Source: Microbacterium enclense (lineage in GTDB: Bacteria; Actinomycetota; Actinomycetes; Actinomycetales; Microbacteriaceae). From it: 34,298 bases of DNA. A program made the position numbers and the translations under genes. Below the pieces are notes generated by a model that saw only the letters and a program-made list of their open reading frames with translations, ran no database searches and was not told where the DNA came from. Below are positions 9,134 to 16,978 of the stretch, in pieces (the first letter of the stretch is position 1; every line of letters starts with the position of its first letter). The stretch covers positions 950 through 35,247 of the forward strand of contig NZ_KQ758478.1 in NCBI RefSeq assembly GCF_001456955.1, given 5' to 3'.

Positions 9134-10774
9134 ATGACCGCCACGCTCGTCGCCCAGAACCTCTCCGGCGGGTACGGACACCGCACGCTGTTCGAGGGTG
9201 TCGACCTCACCGTCGCACCGGGTGACGTGATCGGCGTCGTCGGGGCCAACGGTGCGGGAAAGTCCACGCTGCTGCGGCTGCTCGCAGGCCGTGACGAACC
9301 GCAGGGTGGGTCGATCAGCCTCGCCCCGTCGGACGCCTTCGTCGGCTGGCTGCCGCAGGAGCATGAGCGCGTGCCGGGGGAGACCGTCACCGCGTACATC
9401 GCCCGGCGGACCGGGTGCGCGGATGCGACGCGCGAGATGGATGCCACGGCCGCGGCGCTGGGAGACCCCACCGTCGCCGGAGCGGACGACGCGTACGCCG
9501 CCGCGCTCGAACGATGGCTCGCGAGCGGGGCGGCGGACCTCGATGAACGCATGCCGGTCGTGTTGGCCGACCTCGGACTCGACGTCGGACCGGATGCCGA
9601 GATGACGGGGTTGTCGGGCGGGCAGGCGGCCCGTGTGGGATTGGCGGCGCTGCTGCTTTCGCGGTTCGACATCGCACTGCTCGATGAGCCGACGAACGAC
9701 CTCGACCTCGATGGTCTGGAGCGTCTCGAGACGTTCGTGAAGGGGCTGCGCGGGGGTGTCGTGCTGGTCAGCCACGACCGCGAGTTCCTCGCCCGGTCGG
9801 TCACCCGCGTGCTCGAGCTCGACCTCGCGCAGAATTCGCACCGCGTCTACGGCGGCGGGTACGACGCCTACCTCGAGGAGCGCGCGACGCTGCGTCGTCA
9901 GGCGCGAGAGAAGTACGAGGAGTACGCCGACACCAAGGCCGACCTCGTATCGCGTGCGCGGACGCAGCGCGAGTGGTCGAGCCAGGGCGTGCGCAACGCG
10001 ATGAAGAAGTCACCCGACAACGACAAGATCCGCCGCAAGGCCGCGACGGAGTCGAGCGAGAAGCAGGCGCAGAAGGTCCGCCAGATGGAGAGCCGGATCG
10101 CGCGCCTCGAGGAGGTCGAGGAGCCGCGCAAGGAGTGGCAGCTCGAGTTCACGATCGGTTCCGCTCCGCGCTCGAGCTCGGTCGTGTCCACGCTCTCGGG
10201 CGCCGTGTTCCGACAGGGCGACTTCACCCTCGGTCCCGTCTCGCTGCAGGTCACCGCGGGGGAGCGGATCGGCATCACCGGGCCGAACGGTGCCGGCAAG
10301 TCGACGCTGCTGCGTGGCATCCTGGGCCGTCAGACGCCGGACGACGGTACCGCCTCGTTGGGCGCGAGCGTCGAGATCGGCGAGATCGACCAGGCGCGCT
10401 CGCTGTTCGTCGGGGAGCGGTCGCTCGCCGAGACGTTCGAGGGGTTCGTGCCGGAGATGAACTCGGGCGAGGTGCGCACGCTGCTGGCGAAGTTCGGACT
10501 CAAGGCCGACCACGTCACGCGCGCGGTCGACGGTCTGTCTCCGGGCGAGCGCACACGCGCCGGTCTTGCTCTGCTGCAGGCGCGCGGGGTCAACGTGCTC
10601 GTGCTCGACGAACCGACCAACCACCTCGACCTGCCCGCGATCGAGCAGCTCGAGCAGGCGCTCGCGTCGTACACCGGCACGCTGCTGCTCGTCACGCACG
10701 ATCGGCGCATGCTCGCGGCCGTGCAGACCGACCGACGCTGGCGCGTCGAGGCGGGCGTCGTCACGGAGCTGTGA
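9134..10774 (+). CDS. ABC-F family duplicated ATPase (ribosome-associated)
   Basis: A 546-residue protein with two ABC ATPase domains and no membrane segment. Domain 1 has Walker A GANGAGKST (37-45), signature LSGGQAARVGLA and Walker B ALLDEPTNDLD. Domain 2 has GPNGAGKST, LSPGERTRAGLA and LVLDEPTNHLD. The inter-domain linker (~250-330) is charged and helical (KYEEYADTKADL, KQAQKVRQMESRIARLEEVE), as expected for an arm reaching into the ribosome. ABC-F proteins act on translating ribosomes, and some confer resistance to ribosome-targeting antibiotics; whether this one is a housekeeping or a resistance member cannot be told from sequence. The ATG at 9134 follows AGGAC closely. The gene is 45 bp after xerD and ends convergently with the next gene. 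Confidence 0.88.
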   Translation: MTATLVAQNLSGGYGHRTLFEGVDLTVAPGDVIGVVGANGAGKSTLLRLLAGRDEPQGGSISLAPSDAFVGWLPQEHERVPGETVTAYIARRTGCADATREMDATAAALGDPTVAGADDAYAAALERWLASGAADLDERMPVVLADLGLDVGPDAEMTGLSGGQAARVGLAALLLSRFDIALLDEPTNDLDLDGLERLETFVKGLRGGVVLVSHDREFLARSVTRVLELDLAQNSHRVYGGGYDAYLEERATLRRQAREKYEEYADTKADLVSRARTQREWSSQGVRNAMKKSPDNDKIRRKAATESSEKQAQKVRQMESRIARLEEVEEPRKEWQLEFTIGSAPRSSSVVSTLSGAVFRQGDFTLGPVSLQVTAGERIGITGPNGAGKSTLLRGILGRQTPDDGTASLGASVEIGEIDQARSLFVGERSLAETFEGFVPEMNSGEVRTLLAKFGLKADHVTRAVDGLSPGERTRAGLALLQARGVNVLVLDEPTNHLDLPAIEQLEQALASYTGTLLLVTHDRRMLAAVQTDRRWRVEAGVVTEL

Positions 10775-10783
10775 GGTCGGCTG

Positions 10784-10812
10784 CGCCGCGCGGGTATGCG
10801 CGTGGCGCGGCG
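10784..10812 (+). terminator. Stem-loop just after the ABC-F gene
   Basis: CGCCGCGC (10784-10791) and GCGCGGCG (10805-10812) form a perfect 8-bp inverted repeat with a 13-base loop, nine bases past the ABC-F stop. There is no T-run, which is common for actinobacterial terminators. Confidence 0.45.
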
Positions 10813-10870
10813 GGCGGAGGGGTCACCCAGACGCGGTCATCAGCGAGGCGTATCGCGGGCGATCCCCACC

Positions 10871-10917
10871 GAGAAACGCTCTTCGCCTGCAGAAACGCGG
10901 TGAGACGGCGTTTCTGC
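10871..10917. repeat. AGAAACGC repeat element with 10-bp palindrome; likely terminator of the - strand HTH gene
   Basis: GCAGAAACGC (10889-10898) and GCGTTTCTGC (10908-10917) are perfectly complementary around a 9-base loop. A third copy of the core, GAGAAACGC, sits directly upstream at 10871-10879. The element lies 27 bp beyond the - strand stop at 10945 and ~115 bp beyond the + strand stop at 10774, so it separates two convergent genes. The A/T-rich core stands out against the GC-rich background. The remaining sequence of this 170-bp gap shows nothing else. Confidence 0.6.
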
Positions 10918-10944
10918 GCGCGGATCGCGTTTGTCGCGCCGGAC

Positions 10945-11289
10945 TCAGCGGCCCTGGCGCTTCTTGTAGGGCTTCGGCTGGCCCTTCACGATCGGCGCAC
11001 GGCCCTTGCCCTTCGAGGCCTTGGCCTTGCCGCCGCCGGGCGCCTTCTGCTTCGGCGCGGGCGGCGGGGCGTCGGCGATGCGGTGGCGCGCCTCGTCGAG
11101 CAGCAGGCGTCCCGCGGGGGTGAGTTGGGTGGGCGGAGTCCGCGAGATCACGGACTGCCCCACCTCCTCTTCGAGCTTGTCGATCGTCGTGTACAGCGAC
11201 GCGAGGGGGATGCCGAGCTGCTCGGCCGCGCGTGGGAAGTGTAGTTCTTCGGCCAGGGCGGCGAACCGGCGCAGATGCTCGAGCTTCAT
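10945..11289 (-). CDS. Stand-alone LysR-type winged-helix protein with basic tail
   Basis: A 114-residue protein. Residues 1-60 match the LysR DNA-binding domain (MKLEHLRRFAALAEELHF, AAEQLGIPLASLYTTIDKLE and EEVGQSVISR), but the ~220-residue effector domain of LysR regulators is absent. Instead there is an Ala/Pro linker and a Lys/Gly/Arg-rich tail (GGGKAKASKGKGRAP, KKRQGR). A start at 11289 has GGGAGA ten bases upstream; an in-frame ATG at 11298 is an alternative that would place that box too close. The tail suggests non-specific nucleic-acid binding, perhaps a nucleoid-associated or local regulator; this is inference. It is not an obvious truncation, because the tail is in frame and ends cleanly. 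Confidence 0.72.
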   Translation of the reverse strand: MKLEHLRRFAALAEELHFPRAAEQLGIPLASLYTTIDKLEEEVGQSVISRTPPTQLTPAGRLLLDEARHRIADAPPPAPKQKAPGGGKAKASKGKGRAPIVKGQPKPYKKRQGR

Positions 11290-11468
11290 GGCATCCATTC
11301 TCCCGTGCGGCCCCGTGCAGCGGCGCACCCCGCGGAGACCACGGCGCGGTCCGCGTCGAGCCGACCCGCGATCGCCGAAACGACACGCGATCCGGCCTGA
11401 CGGCGGGTTATCTCGAGAAGGTGAGGTCAGTTCGGCGTCGCGGCGTCGCGGCGGCGCGGGTGGGCGGG

Positions 11469-13019
11469 TCAGGCGGCGGATGCCAGGAAGCGGTCGGCGG
11501 TGCGGAGCGACAGGGCCATGATCGTCAGCGCCGGATTGGCGGCGATGGCGGAGGGGAAGACGGAGTTGTCGCAGATCCAGAGGTTCGGGATCTCGTGCGA
11601 GCGGCCGTCGGCATCCACGACACCGTCGGACGGGTCGACCGACATGCGACACGTGCCGATCGTGTGGGCCGTGCGGGCCAGCACCATCGTCTCGCGGGCG
11701 CCCGCGGCCTCCATCACCCGCAGCATGAAGTTCGTCGCGTGCCGGTCGATCGCCTTCTCGTTCGCACCGGCGGTGAAGGTCACCCGGGCGCGGGGGATGC
11801 CGAACTCGTCGGTCTCGTCGGCGAGGGTGAGCCGGTTGTCGTCCGACGGGAGGCACTCGGCGTTGATGCCGATGCCCGCCATGAACCGCGACTGCTCCAG
11901 ACGCTGCAACAGTTCGGGTCCCCAGAGGCCGCCGCCGCGCACGAGGGTGGTCGAGAAGGTGAGCGGCATGACCCCCAGGCTCTGCACGAGATAGCCTCCG
12001 GCGAAGTCGGCATCGGCCGGGCGCATCATGTCCTCGCTGATGAGCGACGAGGGGTAGCCGCGGTGCCCGCGCACCGGCTCGTCGAACCGGCCCCACACCT
12101 GCGTCGCGCCGTGCGCGAGGAAGTTCCGGCCCACCTGGCCGTTGTCGTTCGCGAGACCGGTGTGCAGCAGCAAACGCGGTGTCTCGACCCCGCCGCCGGC
12201 CAGCACCAGCGACCGGCAGCGCTGACGCACGTCGACGTCGCCCTGGCGGTACACGACCGCCGCGACGTGCCCGCGGGCGTCGAGCTCGATCGCGTGCACC
12301 ATCGCCTCGGCGCGGATCTCGGCGCCGGCGGCGACCGCCGCGGGCAGGTACGTGTTGGCGGTGGAGGCCTTGGCATCCGTCCGGCAACCCTGGTGGCACT
12401 CGCCGCAGTTGACGCACGCGCCGCGCTCGCCGTGGTGGTCCTGCAGCCGCGCCCGGGTGAGGACGGCGGCGGGGGCGTCGGCCCAACGGACACCGAGGGC
12501 GTCGCAGCCCTGGGCGACGAGATTCGCGGGCGCGTTGCGTGCGGCGGGCGCGTAGGCGTAGCGGCGGGCCGGATCCCACGGGTACGGGGTCGGCCCCGAG
12601 ACGCCGATGTCGCCCTCGACGCGCTCGACGTAGGTGAGCAGCTCGTCGGGATCGACGGGCCAATCCCGGCCGACACCCGACTCGGTGCGCAGCGCCAGGT
12701 CGTGGCGGTCGGGGCGCGGGGTGAACGCCCCCCAGTGCAGCATCGAGCCGCCGACGCCGCGTCCGCTGTTGTTCGGACCGAACGCGGTGGGGTCGTCGCC
12801 GCCGCTCAGGCGCTCCGACATCCAGTTGATCTCGACGGCCTCGGTCTCATCGGGGGTGAGGTCGTCGAGGGCGAAGTGGCGTCCGGCCTCGATGGCGACA
12901 ACGGTGAGGCCCTTGCGTGCCAGTTCCGCGGTCAGCGGGGCGCCGCCGGCGCCGGTTCCGATGACCACCACGTCGACGGTCTCGTCGGTGCCGAACGTGC
13001 GCATCTGCTCGATGTTCAT
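11469..13019 (-). CDS. GMC-family FAD oxidoreductase with four-cysteine motif
   Basis: A 516-residue glucose-methanol-choline oxidoreductase. The FAD-binding Rossmann motif is VVIGTGAGGAPLTAELARKG (from ~18). GRGVGGSMLHWG follows, and the C-terminal GMC block runs from HTIGTCRM to NPALTIMALSLR. Residues 202-212 read CVNCGECHQGC, a CX2CX2CX3C pattern that could bind an Fe-S cluster. It would oxidise an alcohol, sugar or related substrate and pass electrons on, rather than necessarily use oxygen; the substrate is unknown. The start at 13019 overlaps the upstream gene by ATGA, so the two are coupled. The upstream partner carries a gluconate-2-dehydrogenase-subunit-3-like domain, which fits a membrane-directed dehydrogenase complex. 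Confidence 0.87.
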   Translation of the reverse strand: MNIEQMRTFGTDETVDVVVIGTGAGGAPLTAELARKGLTVVAIEAGRHFALDDLTPDETEAVEINWMSERLSGGDDPTAFGPNNSGRGVGGSMLHWGAFTPRPDRHDLALRTESGVGRDWPVDPDELLTYVERVEGDIGVSGPTPYPWDPARRYAYAPAARNAPANLVAQGCDALGVRWADAPAAVLTRARLQDHHGERGACVNCGECHQGCRTDAKASTANTYLPAAVAAGAEIRAEAMVHAIELDARGHVAAVVYRQGDVDVRQRCRSLVLAGGGVETPRLLLHTGLANDNGQVGRNFLAHGATQVWGRFDEPVRGHRGYPSSLISEDMMRPADADFAGGYLVQSLGVMPLTFSTTLVRGGGLWGPELLQRLEQSRFMAGIGINAECLPSDDNRLTLADETDEFGIPRARVTFTAGANEKAIDRHATNFMLRVMEAAGARETMVLARTAHTIGTCRMSVDPSDGVVDADGRSHEIPNLWICDNSVFPSAIAANPALTIMALSLRTADRFLASAA

Positions 13020-14410
13020 GCGGAATCTCCTGTCGTCACGGTGCCGCCGACACCGGCCGGTTCCCAGTCTTCGCGGCGACCCAGCCGCAGTTCGACGAAC
13101 CCGCGGATCGGGGTGCCGCCGGTGGCGAAGCCGTCGTAGCCGATGCGGGCCATGCTCGCGGGGTGGGCGAGCCACTGCCGGACGAGGTCGTTGCGGACGT
13201 CTTCGAGCCAGATCTTCAGCCGCGCCGCGTCGAGGGCGCCCCTGGCATCCGTCGTCCCCTCGATGGCGGCGCGCAGCACGTCCTCGCGCTCGGCGGGGTC
13301 GGTCGGCCAGACCGCTGCGAGCGTGTCGAGGCCGGCGCGGTACGCCTCGGGGTCCGGCGGCAGATCCGCGCTGCGCCACCCGTCGCCCTCGCCGCGGGCG
13401 AGTTGGGCGTCGACGCGGGCGGCGACGTCGATCGCGGCGTCGTCCTGCGGAACCACGAGGTCGGCGACCTCGCGCAGCAGGGTCAACTGAGCGACATCGA
13501 GCACCTCGGGGGCGTACCCCCGGTCATCGGGGACGGCGCGGCGGTTCAGGATGCCGCGCACGCGGGCGTCGACGCGGTCACCGGCGATGAGAGCCGCCCA
13601 GTCGTCGGGCACGCTCGGCCCGAGCAGCACCTCGTCGTCGACGAAGCGGGCGATGGCCGCGGCCGCCTCGGCGGTGCGTTCGAGGGGGATGAGGTGACCG
13701 GTGTCGTCGAGCGGGACGAACCGCGCACGGGGATACACGGATGCCAGAAGTCCGGGCTGTGCCGACGCGCCCAGGTCGTCGTCGTCGGTGCCCGCGAGGA
13801 CGAGGACGGGCAGGTCGAGCGTGCCGACCTCGGCTGAGGCGTCGAGACGGCTGCCGGTATCGAGCCAGGCGCGCCACGCGTCGGGCGAGGTACGGCGGAG
13901 ATCGGCCACGGCGTTCGCGTGAGCGGCGGGGTCCAACCTCTCCGCGGTGTTCTGATCGAGGAAGGTCTCGGCATCCTCGTCGGACAGGGGCCCCTCGGCC
14001 ACCCACGACAGCATGCGTTCGCGGCGCTCCTCGGACATCGGCTCCGGGCTGGGCGGCGACGGCGCCATGAGCACCATGCCGGCGAGCCCGACGAGCGGCG
14101 CGTCGCCGCGCAGAACGCGGGATGCCACGAGCGCGGCGATCTTGCCGCCCATGCTGTGGCCGCCGAGCATCCACCGGCCACGGGCACGGTGAGCGAGGTG
14201 GTCGACGACATGCGCGACGGTCGCGGCGACCGAGGAGTCGGTCATGGATGCGGCGGAGCCGAATCCCGGGAGGTCGATGCCCTCGACACGCACCCGGCCG
14301 TCGAGACGCTCGGCGAGACGGTCGAAGGAGCCGGCACTCGCCCCGAGGGCGTGAAGCGCGAACAGGGTGACGGGCGCCCCGCCCGTGGCGGTGGCGTTCT
14401 CGGTGGGCAT
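13016..14410 (-). CDS. Alpha/beta-hydrolase fused to gluconate 2-dehydrogenase subunit 3-like domain
   Basis: A 464-residue two-domain protein. The N-terminal ~260 residues are an alpha/beta-hydrolase with the nucleophile elbow GGHSMGGK (S86), an acid candidate in GTDDDDLG (~209-212) and the catalytic His in DTGHLIPLE (H239). After a linker, residues ~300-464 resemble the small subunit 3 of gluconate 2-dehydrogenase (LTLLREVADLVVPQDD, WLEDVRNDLVRQWLAHP and RIGYDGFATGGTPIRGF). That subunit normally accompanies a GMC large subunit, and the GMC gene follows immediately with a 4-bp overlap, so the domain call and the context agree. There is no Tat or Sec signal, unlike classical periplasmic complexes. 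The start at 14410 was chosen ahead of a GTG six codons upstream; neither has a strong RBS. Confidence 0.82.
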   Translation of the reverse strand: MPTENATATGGAPVTLFALHALGASAGSFDRLAERLDGRVRVEGIDLPGFGSAASMTDSSVAATVAHVVDHLAHRARGRWMLGGHSMGGKIAALVASRVLRGDAPLVGLAGMVLMAPSPPSPEPMSEERRERMLSWVAEGPLSDEDAETFLDQNTAERLDPAAHANAVADLRRTSPDAWRAWLDTGSRLDASAEVGTLDLPVLVLAGTDDDDLGASAQPGLLASVYPRARFVPLDDTGHLIPLERTAEAAAAIARFVDDEVLLGPSVPDDWAALIAGDRVDARVRGILNRRAVPDDRGYAPEVLDVAQLTLLREVADLVVPQDDAAIDVAARVDAQLARGEGDGWRSADLPPDPEAYRAGLDTLAAVWPTDPAEREDVLRAAIEGTTDARGALDAARLKIWLEDVRNDLVRQWLAHPASMARIGYDGFATGGTPIRGFVELRLGRREDWEPAGVGGTVTTGDSA

Positions 14411-14475
14411 GCACTCACGCTCGCTCACCGGGCGGCGTCGCCAGGGCCGCTTGCGATCCGAGACGATTTGCGCAA

Positions 14476-14505
14476 GGAGGGCGCGGACTGGTCGCCGCGC
14501 CCTCC
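14476..14505 (-). terminator. 11-bp stem-loop terminator of the small membrane protein gene
   Basis: GGAGGGCGCGG (14476-14486) pairs perfectly with CCGCGCCCTCC (14495-14505) across an 8-base loop. It lies six bases beyond the - strand stop at 14512, in the right place to end that transcript before the hydrolase gene. TTGCGCAA (14468-14475) directly beyond it is an 8-bp palindrome and could belong to the hydrolase-GMC promoter. Confidence 0.7.
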
Positions 14506-14511
14506 GTGCGA

Positions 14512-14760
14512 TCACATCGTCGTCGCGGCGAAGAGCGGGGTGAAGACGGCGATGAGCACGACCCAGAATGCGAGTGCGACGACGCCGATCATCACGCCGA
14601 CGAGCGCCGGGGTGTTGCGGTAGCCGGCGGCACGCGACTGGCGCCAGGCGATGAACGACACGAGGGAGCCGATGAAGGTGAAGAAGAACGACAGCACGAG
14701 GCCGACGATTCCGAGCGACTTGCCGGGATAATCGACGCCGACCGGAGCGGGCTGGGACAT
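14512..14760 (-). CDS. Small two-helix membrane protein (DUF4190-like)
   Basis: An 82-residue protein starting MSQPAPVGVDYPGKS with two hydrophobic segments, about 17-38 (LGIVGLVLSFFFTFIGSLVS) and 54-78 (LVGVMIGVVALAFWVVLIAV), joined by a basic loop WRQSRAAGYRN. This is the layout of DUF4190-type proteins, whose function is unknown. A near-perfect Shine-Dalgarno, AGGAGG, sits four bases upstream of the ATG, which fixes the start. It is monocistronic: a strong hairpin follows its stop, and ~190 bp separates it from the SDR gene upstream. Confidence 0.8.
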   Translation of the reverse strand: MSQPAPVGVDYPGKSLGIVGLVLSFFFTFIGSLVSFIAWRQSRAAGYRNTPALVGVMIGVVALAFWVVLIAVFTPLFAATTM

Positions 14761-14875
14761 GGATCCTCCTGAGACGAGCCGCGGTCCGACACTCTCGCGT
14801 CCCGGACGACCGCGCGGCGAGTCGTCAGTATCGGGCGTGCTCAGCCGGACCGCGGACACCCTGCTAGCGGCGACG

Positions 14876-14912
14876 GTCGATGCCGCGGCCGAAGATCACC
14901 CGCGGCATCGAC
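14876..14912 (-). terminator. 13-bp stem-loop terminator after the SDR gene
   Basis: GTCGATGCCGCGG (14876-14888) and CCGCGGCATCGAC (14900-14912) form a perfect 13-bp stem with an 11-base loop, 41 bp beyond the - strand SDR stop at 14954. There is no T-run. Confidence 0.65.
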
Positions 14913-14953
14913 GTCGGGCCTTCCCGCCTCACCCGCGCCGCCGCCGCCCCTCG

Positions 14954-15856
14954 TCAGGGCGTGACCATGCCGCCGTTGACGTTCAGCGTCTCGCCGGAGA
15001 CGTAGCTCGACTCCGCGGAGGCCAGGAACACGAACGCCGGCGCGATCTCGGCCGGCTGACCCGCGCGCTGGTAGGTGCTCTCGTCGTCGAAATGCTCCAT
15101 CTGATCGTCGGAGACGCCCTGGCTCACCTGCAGGGCCGACCACGTGGGACCGGGGGCCACGACGTTGACGCGGATCCCGCGCGAGGCGAGCTGCTGCGCG
15201 AGCCCCTTGGACAGGTTGTTGATCGCTGCCTTGGTGGCGGCGTAGTCGAGCCGGTCGGGCGCGGGGACGTAGGCCTCGAGCGAAGCGGTGTTGATGATCG
15301 TGCCGCCCTCGGGCAGGTGGGCCAGTGCGGCCTTCGTGATCCAGAACGGTGCGAAGACGTTCGTGCGGAACGTCTGCTCGAACTGCTCGTCCGAGAGATC
15401 CTCGACCGTGTCGACCATGACCTGCTTGCCGGCGTTGTTCACCACGATGTCGAGACCGCCGAGCGCGTCGGCGGCACGATCCACGAGTTCGCGGCAGGCG
15501 GCGGGCTCGGTGATGTCGAGCGCGATGGAGACGCCGGTGCGGCCGGCATCCCGGATCTGCTCGAGCACGTGGTCGGCGTCGCGTTGCTCGTCGGGGAGGT
15601 GCACGATCGCCACGTCGGCGCCCTCGCGCGCGAACGCGATGGCGACGGCGCCGCCGATGCCGGAATCGCCGCCCGTGATCAGAGCCTTGCGTCCGACGAG
15701 CCGGCCGAGGCCCCGGTACGTCTTCTCGCCGAGGTCGGGCACGGGGGTCATATCGGCCTGCACGCCCGGCTCGGGCTGGTGCTGCACGGGCGGCTCGACG
15801 CGCGCATACCGGGTGACGGGGTTGTCGAATGTGAACTGATCGCGATCGGAGGTCAT
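14954..15856 (-). CDS. SDR-family oxidoreductase (general-stress YghA/YhdF type)
   Basis: A 300-residue classical short-chain dehydrogenase with an N-terminal extension of ~50 residues (FTFDNPVTRY, PDLGEKTYRGLGRL). It then has the NAD(P) motif TGGDSGIG, NNAGKQ, the serine in INTASLEAY, YAATKAA (Y and K of the active site), and the PGPTWSALQ and SGETLNVNGG ends. The extension and YRGLGRLVGRKALITGGDSGIG are typical of the general-stress SDR group (YghA of E. coli, YhdF/YdaD of Bacillus); the substrate is unclear. ACGCTA on the + strand (TAGCGT on the coding strand, 15863-15868) ends six bases before the ATG, so this may be a leaderless mRNA, with the -10 overlapping the stop of the upstream glycosyltransferase gene. 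Confidence 0.88.
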   Translation of the reverse strand: MTSDRDQFTFDNPVTRYARVEPPVQHQPEPGVQADMTPVPDLGEKTYRGLGRLVGRKALITGGDSGIGGAVAIAFAREGADVAIVHLPDEQRDADHVLEQIRDAGRTGVSIALDITEPAACRELVDRAADALGGLDIVVNNAGKQVMVDTVEDLSDEQFEQTFRTNVFAPFWITKAALAHLPEGGTIINTASLEAYVPAPDRLDYAATKAAINNLSKGLAQQLASRGIRVNVVAPGPTWSALQVSQGVSDDQMEHFDDESTYQRAGQPAEIAPAFVFLASAESSYVSGETLNVNGGMVTP

Positions 15857-15865
15857 GCTCCGACG

Positions 15866-16978
15866 CTAGGCACCGGAACGCGGTGACGCCGAGGCCTTGA
15901 CGGGGCCGTCGACGACAGCGGTACGGCCGCCGCCCCCGGCCAGCACGTCGTCGACGACCGCGGACACACGCTCCGCAGAGGTGCGCCACGAGAAGCGCTC
16001 GGCGTTCGTCAGGCCCGCGGCGACGAGGTGCGCACGCAGGGTCGGATCGTCGACCACGCGCGACATGGCATCGGCCAGGTCGGTCTCGTCGTACGGGTCG
16101 ACGTACACGGCGGAGGAGGCGAGGACCTCGGGCATCGAGGCGGCTCGCGCCGCGATCACGGGACACCCGCACTGCTGCGCTTCGAGCGGGGGGATGCCGA
16201 AACCCTCGTACAGCGACGGGAACACGAACGCGAGGGCACCGCGGTACAGCGTCGTCAATTCGTCGTCGTCGATGCGCCCGAGGAAGTGGACGCGGGCGGG
16301 GGAGTCCTCGTAACGCTGTCGCGCGAAACTGTTGGTCTGGCTGCCGACGACGCGCAACTCGACGTCGGGGTGGGTCTCGGCGAAGCGTTCGAACGCCGAC
16401 AGCATGCGGGCGAAGTTCTTGTGGGCGTTGGGGGAGGACACCGCGAGCAGGTAGGGGCGCCCGGCCGCGGCCTCGCCCGGATGGAAGCGGGCGTCGGCGC
16501 CGTTGTGGATCACCGTGAAGCGTCGGGGATCCACGCCGAAGTGACGGGCGATCTCGCCGCGCGAGAACTCGCTGACGGTGAGCAGCGCGTCGCTGTGGGC
16601 GATGAGACGCGGGACGACGAGACCGTACACGGCGCGGAAGCGGCGGCCGAAACTCTCGGGATGCCGGATCCAGGTGATGTCGTGGTGGGTCGAGATCTGG
16701 GGGCGGTAGCCGATGGGCCCCGTGCTCGCGAGGTTCAGCAGCAGCGCGCGGCGGCGCCGGGCGAAGAGCGGCAGATCGATCTGCTCCCACGCGTGACCAC
16801 GGGTGCGCCCGACCCGCGTGATGCGCGACGGGTCGAGACCGGCGGTGTCGATGGGTCCGTTCGGGACGGCCAGAGTGACGTCGGAGCGCAGGTCCAGGAG
16901 CTCGCGCGTGATCTCGGTGGCGAAGCGTTGGATGCCGGTCGTTCGCTGCGTGAGGAAGCGGGCGTTGACGACGATCAT
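15866..16978 (-). CDS. Glycosyltransferase family 4 (mannosyl/rhamnosyl-type)
   Basis: A 370-residue GT-B fold glycosyltransferase. The N-terminal half shows VVNARFLTQRTTGIQRFATE, the pattern of GT4 enzymes that use nucleotide sugars in polysaccharide assembly, and LLTVSEFSRGEIARHF. The C-terminal donor domain has YLLAVSSPNAHKNF, VFPSLYEGFGIPPLEAQQCG (the E-x7-E motif) and SMPEVLASSAVYVDP. It transfers a sugar to a lipid-linked or growing glycan on the cytoplasmic side; donor and acceptor are unknown. Its start overlaps the next gene upstream (ATGA), so it is the last gene of the epimerase-GT-GT unit. The stop is TAG, rare in this window. Confidence 0.88.
   Translation of the reverse strand: MIVVNARFLTQRTTGIQRFATEITRELLDLRSDVTLAVPNGPIDTAGLDPSRITRVGRTRGHAWEQIDLPLFARRRRALLLNLASTGPIGYRPQISTHHDITWIRHPESFGRRFRAVYGLVVPRLIAHSDALLTVSEFSRGEIARHFGVDPRRFTVIHNGADARFHPGEAAAGRPYLLAVSSPNAHKNFARMLSAFERFAETHPDVELRVVGSQTNSFARQRYEDSPARVHFLGRIDDDELTTLYRGALAFVFPSLYEGFGIPPLEAQQCGCPVIAARAASMPEVLASSAVYVDPYDETDLADAMSRVVDDPTLRAHLVAAGLTNAERFSWRTSAERVSAVVDDVLAGGGGRTAVVDGPVKASASPRSGA

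Noticed and set aside
11410..11460. GGCGTCGCGGCGTCGCGG-type short tandem repeat near the GMC gene end
   Set aside because: Short, imperfect and typical of very GC-rich DNA; no structural or positional signal to support a function.
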